Assembly (NCBI GenBank): GCA_023404675.1
Contig: JAEYAW010000027.1
Coordinates: 96,099 to 160,098, forward strand
Direction of reading: 5' to 3'
DNA: 64,000 nucleotides
From: Pseudomonadota bacterium
GTDB lineage: Bacteria; Pseudomonadota; Alphaproteobacteria; Rhizobiales; Xanthobacteraceae
Position numbers and translations under genes: made by a program. Numbering within the stretch: position 1 is the first letter of the stretch; each line of letters starts with the position of its first letter. The notes under the pieces were generated by a model. That model had not been told where the DNA came from, did not search any database, and saw only the letters and a list, made by a program, of their open reading frames with translations. Positions 1-11,958 of the stretch are shown one piece after another.

Positions 1-217
1 GGCGCTTCATTGCGTGGCGTGTTCCGTCAGCAGGCGTCAAGGCGGTTGTTATGATGAATGCCGTCGCGGGCGATCGCAAAGGAGCTCCGGGCGGCGTGCT
101 AGCTGCTTCAATCCGCGCCGATTGTCGCAATAGCGACTGAACACAAGACCGAAGCGCTCGTATCCATTGCAGGATAGAAAGGCGTTTTCCTCATGCGATC
201 TGCTCGCTTGTTTTCTT
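1..217. other. Upstream flank without a supported gene
   Basis: I see no convincing coding region here. The only short reading frame on the minus strand with an ATG (about 28 codons, near 190 running leftwards) has no recognisable product and stops quickly. The stretch could hold the 3' end or promoter of a gene to the left of the window. Confidence 0.5.
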
Positions 218-234
218 CATGCGTTGAACGCATG
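218..234. promoter_or_regulatory. Palindrome upstream of the pim promoter
   Basis: A perfect 17-bp palindrome, CATGCGTT-G-AACGCATG, lies about 35 bp upstream of the predicted -35 box of pimF. Its size and symmetry fit a dimeric TetR, MarR or GntR-type operator. The regulator is not identifiable in this window, so the role is inferred. Confidence 0.45.
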
Positions 235-267
235 CATCTTATAGGCGACAGACATGCCGCCGTCTCG

Positions 268-296
268 TTGACAAGGGACGCTCTTCAAAATATCCC
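268..296 (+). promoter_or_regulatory. Candidate sigma70 promoter of the pim operon
   Basis: TTGACA at 268-273, a 17-nt spacer, then TATCCC at 291-296. The -35 box is perfect and the -10 box is moderate. The predicted transcription start, near 303, falls just before a second palindrome, which fits a repressor-controlled promoter. Confidence 0.5.
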
Positions 297-310
297 TCTC
301 TGTCAAGTCG

Positions 311-336
311 CGAAATTAAATTTCGCACTGCGAAAT
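311..336. promoter_or_regulatory. Overlapping operator palindromes at the pim transcription start
   Basis: Two perfect inverted repeats overlap: CGAAATT-A-AATTTCG (311-325) and ATTTCGCA-C-TGCGAAAT (320-336). They form three alternating CGAAAT half-sites immediately downstream of the predicted start site. This is typical of a dimeric repressor blocking initiation of a catabolic operon. The regulator is unknown. Confidence 0.5.
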
Positions 337-425
337 CGTGGGCTGCAAGGCCTGCCGGGTCTGAGTCGCCGTGACCGCCATCGGGCGGCACGGCGGCCGG
401 AATGCAAGACGCAAGGGAGAAGCGC

Positions 426-2525
<2,100 letters not shown>

Positions 2526-2536
2526 TTGGATCGCGG

Positions 2537-2566
2537 GCCTGCCGGGCCCGGAAAAGCCCGGCAGGC
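2537..2566 (+). repeat. Intergenic hairpin between pimF and pimA
   Basis: A perfect 11-bp stem, GCCTGCCGGGC / GCCCGGCAGGC, with an 8-nt loop containing GGAAAA, 11 nt after the pimF stop. There is no T-run, so it looks more like an mRNA-stabilising or partial attenuating hairpin inside the operon than a terminator. Confidence 0.55.
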
Positions 2567-2630
2567 ATCCTTGCCCTCCCGATCCGCGGGAGGCCGTTCA
2601 AGATGCTGGCCCTCGCAGCCGAGTTTTCCG

Positions 2631-4325
2631 ATGAACTATCCCGGTGAAAAGTTTTACCCGGCAGGCGTGTCCTGGGATGCGCCGATCGAGAAGAGCACGC
2701 TTCCCGATCTTCTCGCGAATGCCGTTTCCGCCTTCGGCGAGCGAACCGCTATCGAGTTTCGCGAGCAGCCCATCAGCTTCGTCCGGTTGCAGCAGATGGT
2801 GGATGCCACGGCGGCGGCCTTTCTGCGCGCGGGATGCGGCAAGGGGGCGACGGTCGCGCTGTTTCTGGGCAACACGCCCGATCATCCGATCAACTTCTTC
2901 GGTGTGCTGAAGGCCGGCGCGCGGCTGGTTCACCTCAGCCCGCTGGACGGTGAGATCGCGCTCGCGCACAAGATCACCGACAGCGGCGCGCGCACGCTGG
3001 TGACCTGCGATCTCGCGGCGTTGATGCCGATCGCGCTGAAGTTTCTCGAACGCGGTCTGATCGATCGGCTTATCGTGTGCGGCGACGCGCGGTGGGGCGA
3101 TGCCGGTAACAGGCTGGCGGCGCTGCCGGACGATCCGCGCATCGTGACGGTCGCAGATTTTATCGCGGGTGCGCCGTTGCCGGAGGTGTGGCCGACCGTG
3201 GATGTGGAAGACGTCGCGCTGCTGCAATACACCGGCGGGACCACCGGATTGCCAAAGGGCGCGATGCTGTCGCATCGCAATCTTACCTCCGCCGTCGGCA
3301 TCTATCAGGTGTGGAATGCGCCGCTTCGTGTCGCGCGCGATCGCATCGAGCGCGTGATCTGCGTGCTGCCATTGTTCCACATCTACGCGCTGACGGTCGT
3401 GTTGCTGTCGAACTTGCGCAACGGCAACGTCATCTCGCTGCACCAGCGCTTCGATGTCGATGCGGTGATGCACGACATCGAGGTGAAGCGCGCCACGTCC
3501 TTCCCCGGCGTGCCGACCATGTGGATCGCCATCGCCAGCCTGCCCGACCTCGATACGCGCGATCTGTCCTCGCTCGCCTCCGCCGGATCGGGCGGCGCGC
3601 CGCTGCCGGTGGAGGTCGCACGCATCTTCGAACAGAAGACGGGGCTGGCGCTGAAAAGCGGCTGGGGCATGACGGAGACCTGTTCGCCGGGCACGGCGCA
3701 TCCCCCGGCGGGGCCGGACAAACCGGGCTCCATCGGCCTGATGCTGCCGGGCATTGAACTCGACGTGGTGGCGCTTGAAGACACCGCGCGCGTGCTTCCG
3801 GTAGGCGAGGTCGGTGAAATCCGGATTCGCGGCCCGAACGTGACGCGCGGCTACTGGAAGCGCGAGGCGGAAACGGCGGAGTCGTTCGTGGGCGACCGCT
3901 TCCTCACCGGCGACATCGGTTACATGGATGCGGACGGCTATTTCTATCTGGTCGACCGCAAGAAGGACATGATCATCTCCGGCGGCTTCAATGTCTATCC
4001 GCAGATGATCGAGCAGGCGATCTATACGCATCCCGGTGTCCAGGAGGTCATCGTGATCGGCATTCCCGATGACTATCGCGGCGAGGCGGCAAAGGCCTTC
4101 GTCAAGCTGCGCGCGGGCGCCGCGCCGTTTTCGGTCGAAGAGCTTCGCGCGTTTCTCGCCGGCAAGGTTGGCAAGCACGAACTTCCCGTGGCCGTCGAAT
4201 TCGTCGACGAACTGCCGCGCACGCCGGTCGGCAAACTGTCCCGCCACGAACTGCGACAACAGCAGAAGCCGTCGCCGTCCCCGATCAACGAATCCAAACC
4301 AATCGCAACAGGAGTCCAATCATGA
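2631..4325 (+). CDS. pimA: Acyl-CoA synthetase (AMP-forming), PimA-type dicarboxylate-CoA ligase
   Basis: Adenylates a carboxylic acid with ATP and transfers it to CoA, feeding the operon's beta-oxidation enzymes. At 564 residues it is usual for the ANL superfamily. Visible motifs are the P-loop [10 protein letters not shown] at 201-210, GWGMTETCS (A5), [18 protein letters not shown] followed by [13 protein letters not shown] (A7/A8 hinge), and the C-terminal [10 protein letters not shown] with the catalytic lysine. ATG 2631 is the first start that gives a normal family N-terminus; its Shine-Dalgarno is weak. The stop overlaps the ATG of the next gene (ATGA), so the two are translationally coupled. 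The pimelate preference is inferred from synteny with the Rhodopseudomonas pim operon. Confidence 0.88.
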   Translation: MNYPGEKFYPAGVSWDAPIEKSTLPDLLANAVSAFGERTAIEFREQPISFVRLQQMVDATAAAFLRAGCGKGATVALFLGNTPDHPINFFGVLKAGARLVHLSPLDGEIALAHKITDSGARTLVTCDLAALMPIALKFLERGLIDRLIVCGDARWGDAGNRLAALPDDPRIVTVADFIAGAPLPEVWPTVDVEDVALLQYTGGTTGLPKGAMLSHRNLTSAVGIYQVWNAPLRVARDRIERVICVLPLFHIYALTVVLLSNLRNGNVISLHQRFDVDAVMHDIEVKRATSFPGVPTMWIAIASLPDLDTRDLSSLASAGSGGAPLPVEVARIFEQKTGLALKSGWGMTETCSPGTAHPPAGPDKPGSIGLMLPGIELDVVALEDTARVLPVGEVGEIRIRGPNVTRGYWKREAETAESFVGDRFLTGDIGYMDADGYFYLVDRKKDMIISGGFNVYPQMIEQAIYTHPGVQEVIVIGIPDDYRGEAAKAFVKLRAGAAPFSVEELRAFLAGKVGKHELPVAVEFVDELPRTPVGKLSRHELRQQQKPSPSPINESKPIATGVQS

Positions 4326-5509
4326 CAGACGCAGTTATCGTCTCCACCGCCCGCACCCCGATCGGCAAGGCCTATCGCGGCGCGCTGAACAACACGGGGG
4401 GCGCGACGCTGCTCGGGCATGCCATCGAGCACGCGGTGAAGCGCGCGGGCCTCGATCCGGCGGAAGTCGAGGACGTGGTGATGGGTGCGGCCCTGCAGCA
4501 GGGTTCGACCGGCGGCAACATCGCCCGCAAGGCGCTGCTGCGTGCGGGCCTGCCGGTGACGGTTGCCGGCACCACCATCGACCGCCAGTGCGCCTCAGGT
4601 CTTCAGGCGATCGCGCTCGCCGCCCGCTCGGTGCTGTTCGATGGCGTTCAGATCGCGGTTGGCGGTGGCGGCGAGTCGATCAGCCTCGTGCAGAACGAGC
4701 ATGCCAACACGTTCCACGCGGTCGATCCGATGTTGGAGAAGATCAAGGGCGAGGTCTACATGCCCATGATCGATACCGCCGAGGTGGTGGCCAAGCGCTA
4801 TGGCATTTCGCGCGAGGCGCAGGACGAATACGCGCTAGAGAGTCAGCGCCGCACGGCAGCCGCCCAGCAGGGCGGCAAGTTCAAGGACGAGCTCGCGCCG
4901 ATCACCACCCAGATGGCGGTGGCGGACAAGGCGACCGGACAGGTGTCCTTCAAGGAAGTCACCCTGTCGCAGGACGAAGGCCCGCGCCCGGAGACCACGG
5001 CGGAAGGCCTTGCGGGGCTGAAGGCCGTGCGCGGCGAAGGTTTCTGCATCACCGCCGGAAACGCCAGCCAGCTTTCGGACGGCGCCAGCGCCACCGTGAT
5101 CATGACCGACGCCGAGGCGGCCAAGCGCAACCTGAAGCCGCTCGGCATCTTCCGTGGCTTCGTCTCCGCCGGCTGCGAGCCGGACGAGATGGGCATCGGC
5201 CCGGTGTTCGCCGTGCCGCGCCTTTTGCAGCGCCATGGCCTCAAGGTCGACGATATCGACCTTTGGGAGCTCAACGAGGCCTTCGCCGTTCAGGTGCTCT
5301 ACTGCCGCGACAAGCTCGGCATCGACCCGGAGAAGATCAACGTCAACGGCGGCGCGATTTCGGTCGGCCACCCCTATGGCATGTCAGGCGCGCGCCTCAC
5401 CGGCCATGCGCTGATCGAGGGCCGTCGCCGCAAGGCGAAGTATGCGGTCGTTACCATGTGCGTCGGCGGCGGCATGGGCTCCGCCGGTCTGTTCGAGATT
5501 GTGCACTAA
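4322..5509 (+). CDS. pimB: Acetyl-CoA acyltransferase (thiolase), PimB
   Basis: This thiolase cleaves 3-ketoacyl-CoA with CoA to give acetyl-CoA and the shortened acyl-CoA, the last step of each beta-oxidation round. The catalytic triad is complete: nucleophile Cys90 in TIDRQCASG, His350 in VGHPYGMSG and Cys380 in TMCVGGGMG. The length, 395 residues, is typical. It starts at ATG 4322, overlapping the ligase stop, with ACAGGAG just upstream, so coupled translation with pimA is likely. A degradative rather than biosynthetic role follows from the operon context. Confidence 0.93.
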   Translation: MTDAVIVSTARTPIGKAYRGALNNTGGATLLGHAIEHAVKRAGLDPAEVEDVVMGAALQQGSTGGNIARKALLRAGLPVTVAGTTIDRQCASGLQAIALAARSVLFDGVQIAVGGGGESISLVQNEHANTFHAVDPMLEKIKGEVYMPMIDTAEVVAKRYGISREAQDEYALESQRRTAAAQQGGKFKDELAPITTQMAVADKATGQVSFKEVTLSQDEGPRPETTAEGLAGLKAVRGEGFCITAGNASQLSDGASATVIMTDAEAAKRNLKPLGIFRGFVSAGCEPDEMGIGPVFAVPRLLQRHGLKVDDIDLWELNEAFAVQVLYCRDKLGIDPEKINVNGGAISVGHPYGMSGARLTGHALIEGRRRKAKYAVVTMCVGGGMGSAGLFEIVH

Positions 5510-5521
5510 GTCCTGGTCAAA

Positions 5522-5552
5522 CGTCCGGGCTGCGCGCGGCGTGGCCCGGACG
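5522..5552 (+). repeat. Intergenic hairpin between pimB and pimC
   Basis: A 9-bp stem, CGTCCGGGC / GCCCGGACG, encloses a 13-nt GC-rich loop in the 80-nt gap between the thiolase and the acyl-CoA dehydrogenase. It lacks a T-run. It is the second of three strong hairpins in the gaps of this operon. Confidence 0.5.
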
Positions 5553-5589
5553 ACCGGAGCAAGCTGCCGACAACTGGAAGGAACACACA

Positions 5590-6780
5590 ATGGATCTCAG
5601 CTTCAGCAGGGAAGAAAACGCGTTCCGCGATGAGGTCCGCGCCTTCTTCAAGGACAACGTGCCGCCGGAGCTTCGCGAGAAGCTTCAGGAGGGACGCCAT
5701 CCCTCCAAGGAAGACATGGTCGTCTGGACCCGCATCCTCAACAAGAAGGGGTGGGGCGTTCCGCACTGGCCGGTGGAGTACGGTGGCACCGGATGGACCG
5801 CGGCCCAGCAATACATCTTCAACGAAGAGATGCAGATGACGCCCGCCCCGTCGCCGCTGGCGTTCGGCGTCAACATGGTCGGCCCGGTGATCTACACCTT
5901 CGGCAACGAAGAGCAGAAAAAATACTATCTGCCGCGCATCGCCAATCTCGACGACTGGTGGTGCCAGGGCTTCTCGGAGCCGGGCTCGGGCTCCGATCTC
6001 GCCTCGCTCAAGACCACGGCCAAGCGCAAGGGCGACGTCTACGTCGTCAACGGCCAGAAGACCTGGACCACGCTGGCGCAGCACGCGGACTGGATCTTCT
6101 GTCTGGTGCGGACCGACGCCAACGTGAAAAAGCAGGAAGGTATTTCCTTCCTTCTGATCGACATGAAGTCGCGCGGCATCACGGTGCGTCCAATCATCAC
6201 CATCGAGGGCGGGCACGAGGTCAACGAAGTGTTCTTCGATGACGTCGAGGTGCCGGCGACCAATCTGGTCGGCCAGGAGAACAAGGGCTGGGACTATGCC
6301 AAGTTCCTGCTCGGCAACGAGCGCACCAACATCGCTCGCGTCGGCATGTCCAAGGAGCGCATCCGCCGGCTGAAGGAGCTGGCAAGCAGCGTCAAGGCCA
6401 ACGGCCGACCGGTGATCGAGGATCCGCGCTTCCGCGAGAAGCTCGCGCAATGCGAGATCGACCTCAAGGCGCTGGAGATCACGCAGATGCGCGTGGTGGC
6501 GGCCGAAGGACGGCACGGCAAGGGCAAGCCGGACCCGGCGTCCTCGATCCTCAAGATCAAGGGCTCGGAAATCCAGCAGACCACCACCGAACTTCTGCTT
6601 GAGGTGATCGGTCCGTTCGGTGCGCCGTTTCAGCCGGAAAGCGCGGTGGGATCGAACGACATCGCCGACTGGACCACGCAGATCGCGCCCGCCTATTTCA
6701 ATTACCGCAAGGTATCGATCTATGGCGGCTCCAACGAGATCCAGCGCAACATCATCGCCAAGGCGGTGCTGGGACTTTGA
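5590..6780 (+). CDS. pimC: Acyl-CoA dehydrogenase, large subunit type (PimC)
   Basis: FAD-dependent oxidation of acyl-CoA to trans-2-enoyl-CoA, with electrons passing to ETF. The 396-residue protein has the acyl-CoA dehydrogenase N-terminal helical domain (FSREENAFRDEVRAFF), the middle-domain signature WWCQGFSEPGSGSDLASL, and the FAD-domain C-terminus YGGSNEIQRNIIAKAVLGL. ATG 5590 follows GGAAGGAA at a good distance. In R. palustris, PimC and PimD are regarded as large and small subunits of one dehydrogenase. The pair here, separated by 59 nt, fits that. Confidence 0.9.
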   Translation: MDLSFSREENAFRDEVRAFFKDNVPPELREKLQEGRHPSKEDMVVWTRILNKKGWGVPHWPVEYGGTGWTAAQQYIFNEEMQMTPAPSPLAFGVNMVGPVIYTFGNEEQKKYYLPRIANLDDWWCQGFSEPGSGSDLASLKTTAKRKGDVYVVNGQKTWTTLAQHADWIFCLVRTDANVKKQEGISFLLIDMKSRGITVRPIITIEGGHEVNEVFFDDVEVPATNLVGQENKGWDYAKFLLGNERTNIARVGMSKERIRRLKELASSVKANGRPVIEDPRFREKLAQCEIDLKALEITQMRVVAAEGRHGKGKPDPASSILKIKGSEIQQTTTELLLEVIGPFGAPFQPESAVGSNDIADWTTQIAPAYFNYRKVSIYGGSNEIQRNIIAKAVLGL

Positions 6781-6839
6781 GGTCCGCCTCGTCCGCTTGC
6801 GGGCGAAGCTGCCTTTGTGCCGTAATGTGAGGAACGGAA

Positions 6840-7985
6840 ATGGATTTCGATTTGTCCGAGGAGCAGCGGCTCCTGAAGGAAAGTATCGAGGGGTTGCTGG
6901 CGGACTCTTATGATTTCGAGAGCCGCAAGAAATATCGCGCCGAGCCGAAGGGCTGGAGCAAGGCCGTCTGGAGCAAGCTGGCCGAGCAGGGTCTGCTCGG
7001 CCTGCCGTTCGCGGAAGAGGACGGCGGCTTCGGCGGCGGCGCGGTCGAGACCATGATCGTGATGGAGGCGATGGGACGCTCGCTCGTGGTCGAGCCATAT
7101 CTCGCCACCGTCGTGCTCGCTGGCGGCTTCCTGCGCCACGGCGGAACGGCCGGGCAGAAGGCGGCGCATCTGCCGGGCATCATCGACGGCAGCAAAATCT
7201 TTGCTTTCGCGCAGCTTGAGCGGGATTCGCGCTACGATCTGGCCAATGTCGCGACGATGGCGAAGAAGAGCGGCGATGGCTACGTGATCAGCGGCGAGAA
7301 GTTCGTCGTCGGTCACGGCGACAGCGCCGACATGCTGGTGGTGACAGCCCGCACGGCGGGTGGGCAGACGGACCGGAACGGCATCGGCGTGTTTCTCGTG
7401 CCGGCGAATGCCAAGGGCGTCGACGTGACCGGTTATCCGACACAGGACGGCCAGCGTGCCGCCAACATCCGTTTCAAGGATGTCGAGGTTGGTGCGGATG
7501 CCGTGATCGGAGATCCGGCTGGTGGACTGGTGCTGATCGAGCGCGTGGTGGACGAGGCGCGCACCGCGCTGTGCGCCGAGGCCGTCGGCGCGATGGACGA
7601 GAGCCTGAAGACCACGGTCGAGTATATCAAGACCCGCAAGCAGTTCGGCGTGCCGATCGGTACGTTCCAGGCGATCCAGCATCGTGCCTCGGACATGTTC
7701 GTGGCGCTGGAGCAGGGCCGCAGCATGGCGATGTTCGCAACCATGGCGAACGGCTTCGACGATGCGCAGGAGCGCGCGACGGCGGTGGCGGCGGCCAAGG
7801 TGCAGATCGGGCGTTCCGCGCGCTTCGTCGGCCAGCAGTCGATCCAGCTGCATGGCGGCGTCGGCATGACCGACGAGTTCAAGATCGGTCATTATTTCAA
7901 GCGGCTGACCATGATCGAGTCGAGCTTCGGCGACACCGACTTCCATCTGAGCCGCGTGTCCAGCACGGGCCTCCTGAAAGACTGA
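6840..7985 (+). CDS. pimD: Acyl-CoA dehydrogenase, small subunit type (PimD)
   Basis: Second acyl-CoA dehydrogenase of the operon, 381 residues. It has the N-terminus FDLSEEQRLLKESIEGLL, a central flavin-contact region that is degenerate compared with PimC (no clear SEPxxGSD signature; instead FAFAQLERDSRYDLANV), and a conserved C-terminal region with QLHGGVGMTDEFKIGHYFKRL. The weak middle motif fits a partner subunit working with PimC. ATG 6840 follows GAGGAACGG. Confidence 0.88.
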   Translation: MDFDLSEEQRLLKESIEGLLADSYDFESRKKYRAEPKGWSKAVWSKLAEQGLLGLPFAEEDGGFGGGAVETMIVMEAMGRSLVVEPYLATVVLAGGFLRHGGTAGQKAAHLPGIIDGSKIFAFAQLERDSRYDLANVATMAKKSGDGYVISGEKFVVGHGDSADMLVVTARTAGGQTDRNGIGVFLVPANAKGVDVTGYPTQDGQRAANIRFKDVEVGADAVIGDPAGGLVLIERVVDEARTALCAEAVGAMDESLKTTVEYIKTRKQFGVPIGTFQAIQHRASDMFVALEQGRSMAMFATMANGFDDAQERATAVAAAKVQIGRSARFVGQQSIQLHGGVGMTDEFKIGHYFKRLTMIESSFGDTDFHLSRVSSTGLLKD

Positions 7986-7997
7986 TCCACCACGCCG

Positions 7998-8019
7998 GCG
8001 GCCGCGCATGCGCGGCCGC
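7998..8019 (+). terminator. GC-rich hairpin after pimD, possible terminator
   Basis: A perfect 22-nt palindrome, GCGGCCGCGC-AT-GCGCGGCCGC, is followed by CTTTCG. It lies 13 nt after the pimD stop and about 80 nt before the dehydrogenase start. The short T-tract suggests partial termination, so the downstream SDR may be expressed at a lower level or from its own promoter. Confidence 0.5.
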
Positions 8020-8096
8020 TTTCGCCCGGGCGCGGCGTGGCGCGCTTCTGGCCACGTAGTTGCGCGTCACCGAAAAACAAAACACGAGGAAGCGCC

Positions 8097-8870
8097 ATGA
8101 AGGGCACGCCGTTCGATCTTGCGGGCAAGGTTGCCATCGTCACCGGGTCGAGCCGGGGCATCGGCCGCGCCTCGGCGGAACTGATGGCCCGCATGGGCGC
8201 GAAGGTCGTCGTCTCCAGCCGCAAGGCCGATGCCTGCGAGGAGGTGGCGAAAGGCATCCGCGGCGCCGGCGGCGAGGCACATGTCATCGCCTGCAACATC
8301 TCGCGCCGAAATGAGGTCGAGGCGCTGGTGGACGGTACCGTCGATCACTACGGCCAGCTCGACATCCTGGTCTGCAACGCGGCCGTGAATCCTTATTATG
8401 GTCCGCTGCTCGACATCACCGACGAAGCGTTCGACAAGATCATGGGCTCGAACGTCAAGAGCAATGTCTGGCTCTGCGCGCGCGCGATTCCGCACATGGC
8501 CAGGCGCGGTGGCGGCTCGGTGGTGATCATTTCCTCCATCGGCGGTCTTCGTGGTTCGACCGTGATCGGCGCCTACGGTATCTCGAAGGCGGCGGACTTT
8601 GCGCTGGCGCGCAGCCTGGCCGGCGAATGGGGGCCGAAGAACGTGCGTGTGAACTGCATCGCGCCGGGGCTCGTGAAGACCGATTTTGCCCGCGCGCTGT
8701 GGGAGGATGCCGAGACCCTCAAGCGCCGCACCGCGACCACGCCGCTGCGCCGGATCGGTGAGCCGGATGAGATCGCCGGAGCCGTGGTTTATCTCGCTTC
8801 CGACGCCTCCACCTTCATGACCGGGCAGACGATTGTCATCGATGGTGGCGTGACGACGGCTTCCGTTTGA
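8097..8870 (+). CDS. Short-chain dehydrogenase/reductase
   Basis: Classical SDR of 257 residues with cofactor motif TGSSRGIG (16-23), NAA-type motif LVCNAAVN (about 91-98), catalytic Ser147 region, and Tyr160-x3-Lys164 in AYGISKAA. The C-terminus TFMTGQTIVIDGG is typical. It acts on an unknown alcohol or ketone with NAD(P). ATG 8097 follows CGAGGAAGC. It sits where R. palustris would have pimE, but it is not an enoyl-CoA hydratase. A role with 3-hydroxyacyl-CoA or hydroxy acids from the pim pathway is only an inference from position. Confidence 0.85.
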   Translation: MKGTPFDLAGKVAIVTGSSRGIGRASAELMARMGAKVVVSSRKADACEEVAKGIRGAGGEAHVIACNISRRNEVEALVDGTVDHYGQLDILVCNAAVNPYYGPLLDITDEAFDKIMGSNVKSNVWLCARAIPHMARRGGGSVVIISSIGGLRGSTVIGAYGISKAADFALARSLAGEWGPKNVRVNCIAPGLVKTDFARALWEDAETLKRRTATTPLRRIGEPDEIAGAVVYLASDASTFMTGQTIVIDGGVTTASV

Positions 8871-8914
8871 GGGCCTGAGAGCCGTTCGCTTTTGACTGTG
8901 CGGGAGAAGTGACG

Positions 8915-10441
8915 ATGGCCTCGCTGGTGATGGCAATCGATCAGGGCACCACCTCCTCGCGCGCCATCGTGTTCCGGCATGGGGCGGCGCAGGAGATTTC
9001 CGTCGCCGCCATCAGCCAGCGCGAGTTTCCGCAGCATTTCCCGATGTCCGGCTGGGTCGAGCACGAGCCGGACGACATCTGGGCGACGACCATTGCCACG
9101 TGCCGCGAGGCGATGGACAAGGCAGGCGCGGCAGCCGCGGATATCGCGGCCATCGGGATCACCAATCAGCGGGAAACCACCGTGGTGTGGGACCGCATCA
9201 CAGGGCAGGCGGTGCATCGGGCCATCGTCTGGCAGGACCGCCGCACGGCCGATATCTGCGCGCGCCTCAAGGCGGAGGGCCACGAACCCACGGTCACAGC
9301 CAAGACCGGGCTGATCATCGATCCGTATTTCTCCGGCACCAAGGTCGGCTGGATTCTCGATCACGTGCCGGGTGCACGGGCGCGCGCCGAGCGCGGCGAA
9401 CTTCTGTTCGGCACCATCGACAGCTATCTGCTGTGGCGGCTGACCGGTGGCAGGGTTCATGCGACCGATGCCACCAACGCCGCGCGCACGCTGCTGTTCA
9501 ACATTCACACCGGCGCATGGGACGATGAACTGCTGGCGCTGCTGCGGGTGCCGACGTCGATGCTGCCGCGGGTACAGGATTCGTCGGCGCATTTCGGCGA
9601 CACCGAGCCCGGGCTGTTCGGTGGTGCCATCGCGGTGCGCGGCATCGCGGGCGATCAGCAGGCGGCCACCATCGGGCAAGCCTGCTTTCGCCCCGGCATG
9701 ATCAAGTCCACTTATGGCACGGGCTGCTTCGCGCTGCTCAACACGGGCGCAGAGCCGGTTGTCTCGCAGAACAAGCTGCTCACCACCATCGCCTATCAGC
9801 TTGGCGGCAAGCGCACCTATGCGCTGGAGGGCTCGATCTTCGTGGCCGGTTCGGCCGTGCAGTGGCTGCGCGACGGATTGAAGATCATCGAGGACGCGGC
9901 GGAGACCGGGCCGCTCGCCGACCGTGCCGACGCGGCGCAGGACGTCTATCTCGTGCCGGCCTTTGTCGGCCTCGGCGCGCCGTACTGGAATCCGCGCGTG
10001 CGTGGCGGATTGTTCGGGCTCACGCGCAACACCGGGCCTGCGGAGCTTGCTCATGCGGCGCTGGAAAGCGTCTGCTATCAGACTCACGATTTATGGGCGG
10101 CGATGCGCGCGGACTGGCCCGCTGCCGATCCAACTGCGACGGTATTGCGCGTCGACGGAGGAATGACGGCATCTGACTGGATGCTGCAGCGGCTGGCCGA
10201 TGTGCTGGACGCGCCGGTTGACCGCCCGACGATCCCGGAGACAACGGCGCTCGGCGCGGCCTATCTTGCCGGGCTCTCGGCGGGTGTATTTCCCGAACCT
10301 GATCGGTTCGCCGACAATTGGCGGCTGGAACGGCGTTTCCAGCCGAGCATGAGCGCGGCTACGCGGGCGCGCAAACTGTCCGGCTGGTCGCGTGCGATCG
10401 CGGGCATTCTCGCCAGCGATCCTGCAACTGGCGACGATTGA
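8915..10441 (+). CDS. glpK: Glycerol kinase
   Basis: Phosphorylates glycerol with ATP to sn-glycerol 3-phosphate in the cytoplasm. The 508-residue FGGY-family protein begins with [15 protein letters not shown] (phosphate-binding loop) and contains [13 protein letters not shown], the [14 protein letters not shown] segment, [10 protein letters not shown], and a C-terminal [12 protein letters not shown] signature. ATG 8915 is preceded by CGGGAGAAG; an in-frame GTG at 8909 is less well spaced. No glpF or glpD lies next to it, so it seems to stand apart from a glp operon. The gene ends in a hairpin shared with the convergent gene. Confidence 0.95.
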   Translation: MASLVMAIDQGTTSSRAIVFRHGAAQEISVAAISQREFPQHFPMSGWVEHEPDDIWATTIATCREAMDKAGAAAADIAAIGITNQRETTVVWDRITGQAVHRAIVWQDRRTADICARLKAEGHEPTVTAKTGLIIDPYFSGTKVGWILDHVPGARARAERGELLFGTIDSYLLWRLTGGRVHATDATNAARTLLFNIHTGAWDDELLALLRVPTSMLPRVQDSSAHFGDTEPGLFGGAIAVRGIAGDQQAATIGQACFRPGMIKSTYGTGCFALLNTGAEPVVSQNKLLTTIAYQLGGKRTYALEGSIFVAGSAVQWLRDGLKIIEDAAETGPLADRADAAQDVYLVPAFVGLGAPYWNPRVRGGLFGLTRNTGPAELAHAALESVCYQTHDLWAAMRADWPAADPTATVLRVDGGMTASDWMLQRLADVLDAPVDRPTIPETTALGAAYLAGLSAGVFPEPDRFADNWRLERRFQPSMSAATRARKLSGWSRAIAGILASDPATGDD

Positions 10442-10473
10442 CCGGTCGGGGCCGTTAGAGGCTCCGACCGGTC
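10440..10473. terminator. Bidirectional terminator hairpin between glpK and the convergent gene
   Basis: Stem GACCGGTCGG / CCGACCGGTC (10 perfect bp, extendable to 14 with one G-U pair) around a 6-nt loop. It starts within the glpK stop codon and lies 15 bp from the stop of the convergent gene. There is no long T-tract, but position and strength suggest transcription termination in both directions. Confidence 0.6.
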
Positions 10474-10488
10474 AACGCCGTTCAACAG

Positions 10489-11001
10489 TTACTGACAGAT
10501 GCGCTGCTGGCCGCGGTCATCACGGAACCAGGTGCCCGGTTCGCAGACAAAGCCGTTGCGGGCCGCATAGCTCGGTGAAGTCTGGATTGCGGTGCCGTTA
10601 TAGCTGTATCCGGGATCGCGATAGCCGTAACCCGCCGGTCCGCCATAGGCATAGGGGCCCTGACCGAACGGAGCTGCCGCCACCGCGCCGGCGGTTCCGA
10701 CTGCGGTGCCGGCGATGGCTCCCGCCGTGCCGACCGCGCCGCCGACGATCGCGCCGGTGGCGTCAAGCGGGAAAAAGCCCGTGCGCGGGCCAGCAAAGTC
10801 ATTGCGGTAGGCTGGGCCGGCATCTGCACGATAGGCGGCATTGGCATCTTGCGCTGCGCGGCGCTCACTCATGCGGTCATGCTTCATGGACGCATGATGG
10901 CCCGCATGTTTGTGCGAATGCCTCATGTCCTTAGCCATGGCGGGCGTGATCGCGAGAGCGGCGACGGCCGTGGCGGCTGCAAGCAACGATGCTTTCTTCA
11001 T
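10489..11001 (-). CDS. Secreted Gly/Ala-rich hypothetical protein
   Basis: I do not recognise the function. The 170-residue product starts MKKASLLAAATAVAALAI and has a clear Sec signal peptide with predicted cleavage after PAMA. A His/Met-rich stretch follows (MRHSHKHAGHHASMKHDRM), then a central Gly/Ala/Val repeat region (GAIVGGAVGTAGAIAGTAVG) that could insert in or lie on a membrane, a Gly/Tyr-rich segment, and a C-terminus with two cysteines (VCEPGTWF...RICQ). GAAGGAGG just upstream of ATG 11001 is near-ideal. The His/Met cluster might bind metal; that is speculative. Confidence 0.75.
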   Translation of the reverse strand: MKKASLLAAATAVAALAITPAMAKDMRHSHKHAGHHASMKHDRMSERRAAQDANAAYRADAGPAYRNDFAGPRTGFFPLDATGAIVGGAVGTAGAIAGTAVGTAGAVAAAPFGQGPYAYGGPAGYGYRDPGYSYNGTAIQTSPSYAARNGFVCEPGTWFRDDRGQQRICQ

Positions 11002-11275
11002 GGGAGCCTCCTTCTGCATGTTGAACTGATGCTGCTTCAACACGCGTCGGTGGCCCTCGTTCCTCGCGACGTTTTGAGAAATTTCATATTTTCGAGGCGC
11101 TCACGGTGCTGTGAGAATGGAAGTGGATCTCAGTTCGCTCACGGTCCCATGTGTGAGTCCATAACGTTATGTGCTTGATGGGGATCTGGAGGCGAGGGCG
11201 CCATTATTTCGTTTCATCCTTGTTTCTGATCGACGGTTCCTGATAATCCGTGGCGGGACCCCGTGGAGATAGCAA

Positions 11276-11902
11276 GTGATTTTGATCGGCCAGTTCGATT
11301 CTCCTTTTGTGCGGCGCGTGGCGATCGCCCTGCGCCTCTACGAGCTTCCGTTCGATCACAAGCCCTGGTCGACCTTCGGTGACGGCGACAAAATCGCTCC
11401 CTACAATCCGCTGATGCGGGTGCCGACACTGGTTCTGGACGATGGCGAGGTGCTGATCGAAAGCACGGCGATCCTTGACTATCTCGACGAGCGCGTCGGC
11501 CCCGGGCGGGCGATGATCGCCGAAGCCGGCAAGGAACGCCGTCAGGCTCTCAAGATTTGCGCGCTGGCGACGGGGCTCGGCGACAAGGCGGTCAGCCTTG
11601 TTTACGAGAAAGTCCTGCACGAGAACGAATCGGATCGCTGGATCGAGCGGTGCCGTGCCCAGATCGGCGGCGTGCTGGAGACGCTTGAACGGGACCGGGC
11701 CGCGCGGAAATCCCGTTTCTGGTTTGGCGAGACCATTGGTCATGCCGATATTGCCGCGGCCTGCGTGCTTCGGTTCACACGGGAGGCGCATGGGCCGCTG
11801 TTCGACGCGGGTGCATATCCGGCGCTGGCAACCCACGCTGATCGTTGCGAAGCGCTGCCGGCGTTTCGCGAGATCGTGCAGCCCCTGATTCCTCCAAAAT
11901 AG
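11276..11902 (+). CDS. Glutathione S-transferase family protein
   Basis: A 208-residue GST-fold protein. The N-terminal thioredoxin-like domain reads LIGQFDSPFVRRVAIALRLYELPFDH, with MRVPTLVLDDGEVLIESTAILDYLDE containing the cis-Pro and the glutathione gamma-glutamyl-binding ES motif. The C-terminal half is helical. It probably conjugates or reduces small electrophiles with glutathione in the cytoplasm; the substrate is unknown. The GTG start at 11276 has GGAGA 8 nt upstream. It is transcribed alone and converges on the VOC gene. Confidence 0.85.
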   Translation: MILIGQFDSPFVRRVAIALRLYELPFDHKPWSTFGDGDKIAPYNPLMRVPTLVLDDGEVLIESTAILDYLDERVGPGRAMIAEAGKERRQALKICALATGLGDKAVSLVYEKVLHENESDRWIERCRAQIGGVLETLERDRAARKSRFWFGETIGHADIAAACVLRFTREAHGPLFDAGAYPALATHADRCEALPAFREIVQPLIPPK

Positions 11903-11958
11903 CGGATTCAGGATCGGGCGAAGCTGTCTTGTTGCGAAACGGCCCTGACACCGGCCTG

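Noticed and set aside
1..190. A 28-codon minus-strand frame as a divergent small gene
   Set aside because: No ribosome site of quality, no recognisable product, and too short to support.
8097..8870. pimE (enoyl-CoA hydratase) at the end of the pim operon
   Set aside because: The protein has TGSSRGIG and YxxxK of short-chain dehydrogenases and no crotonase motif.
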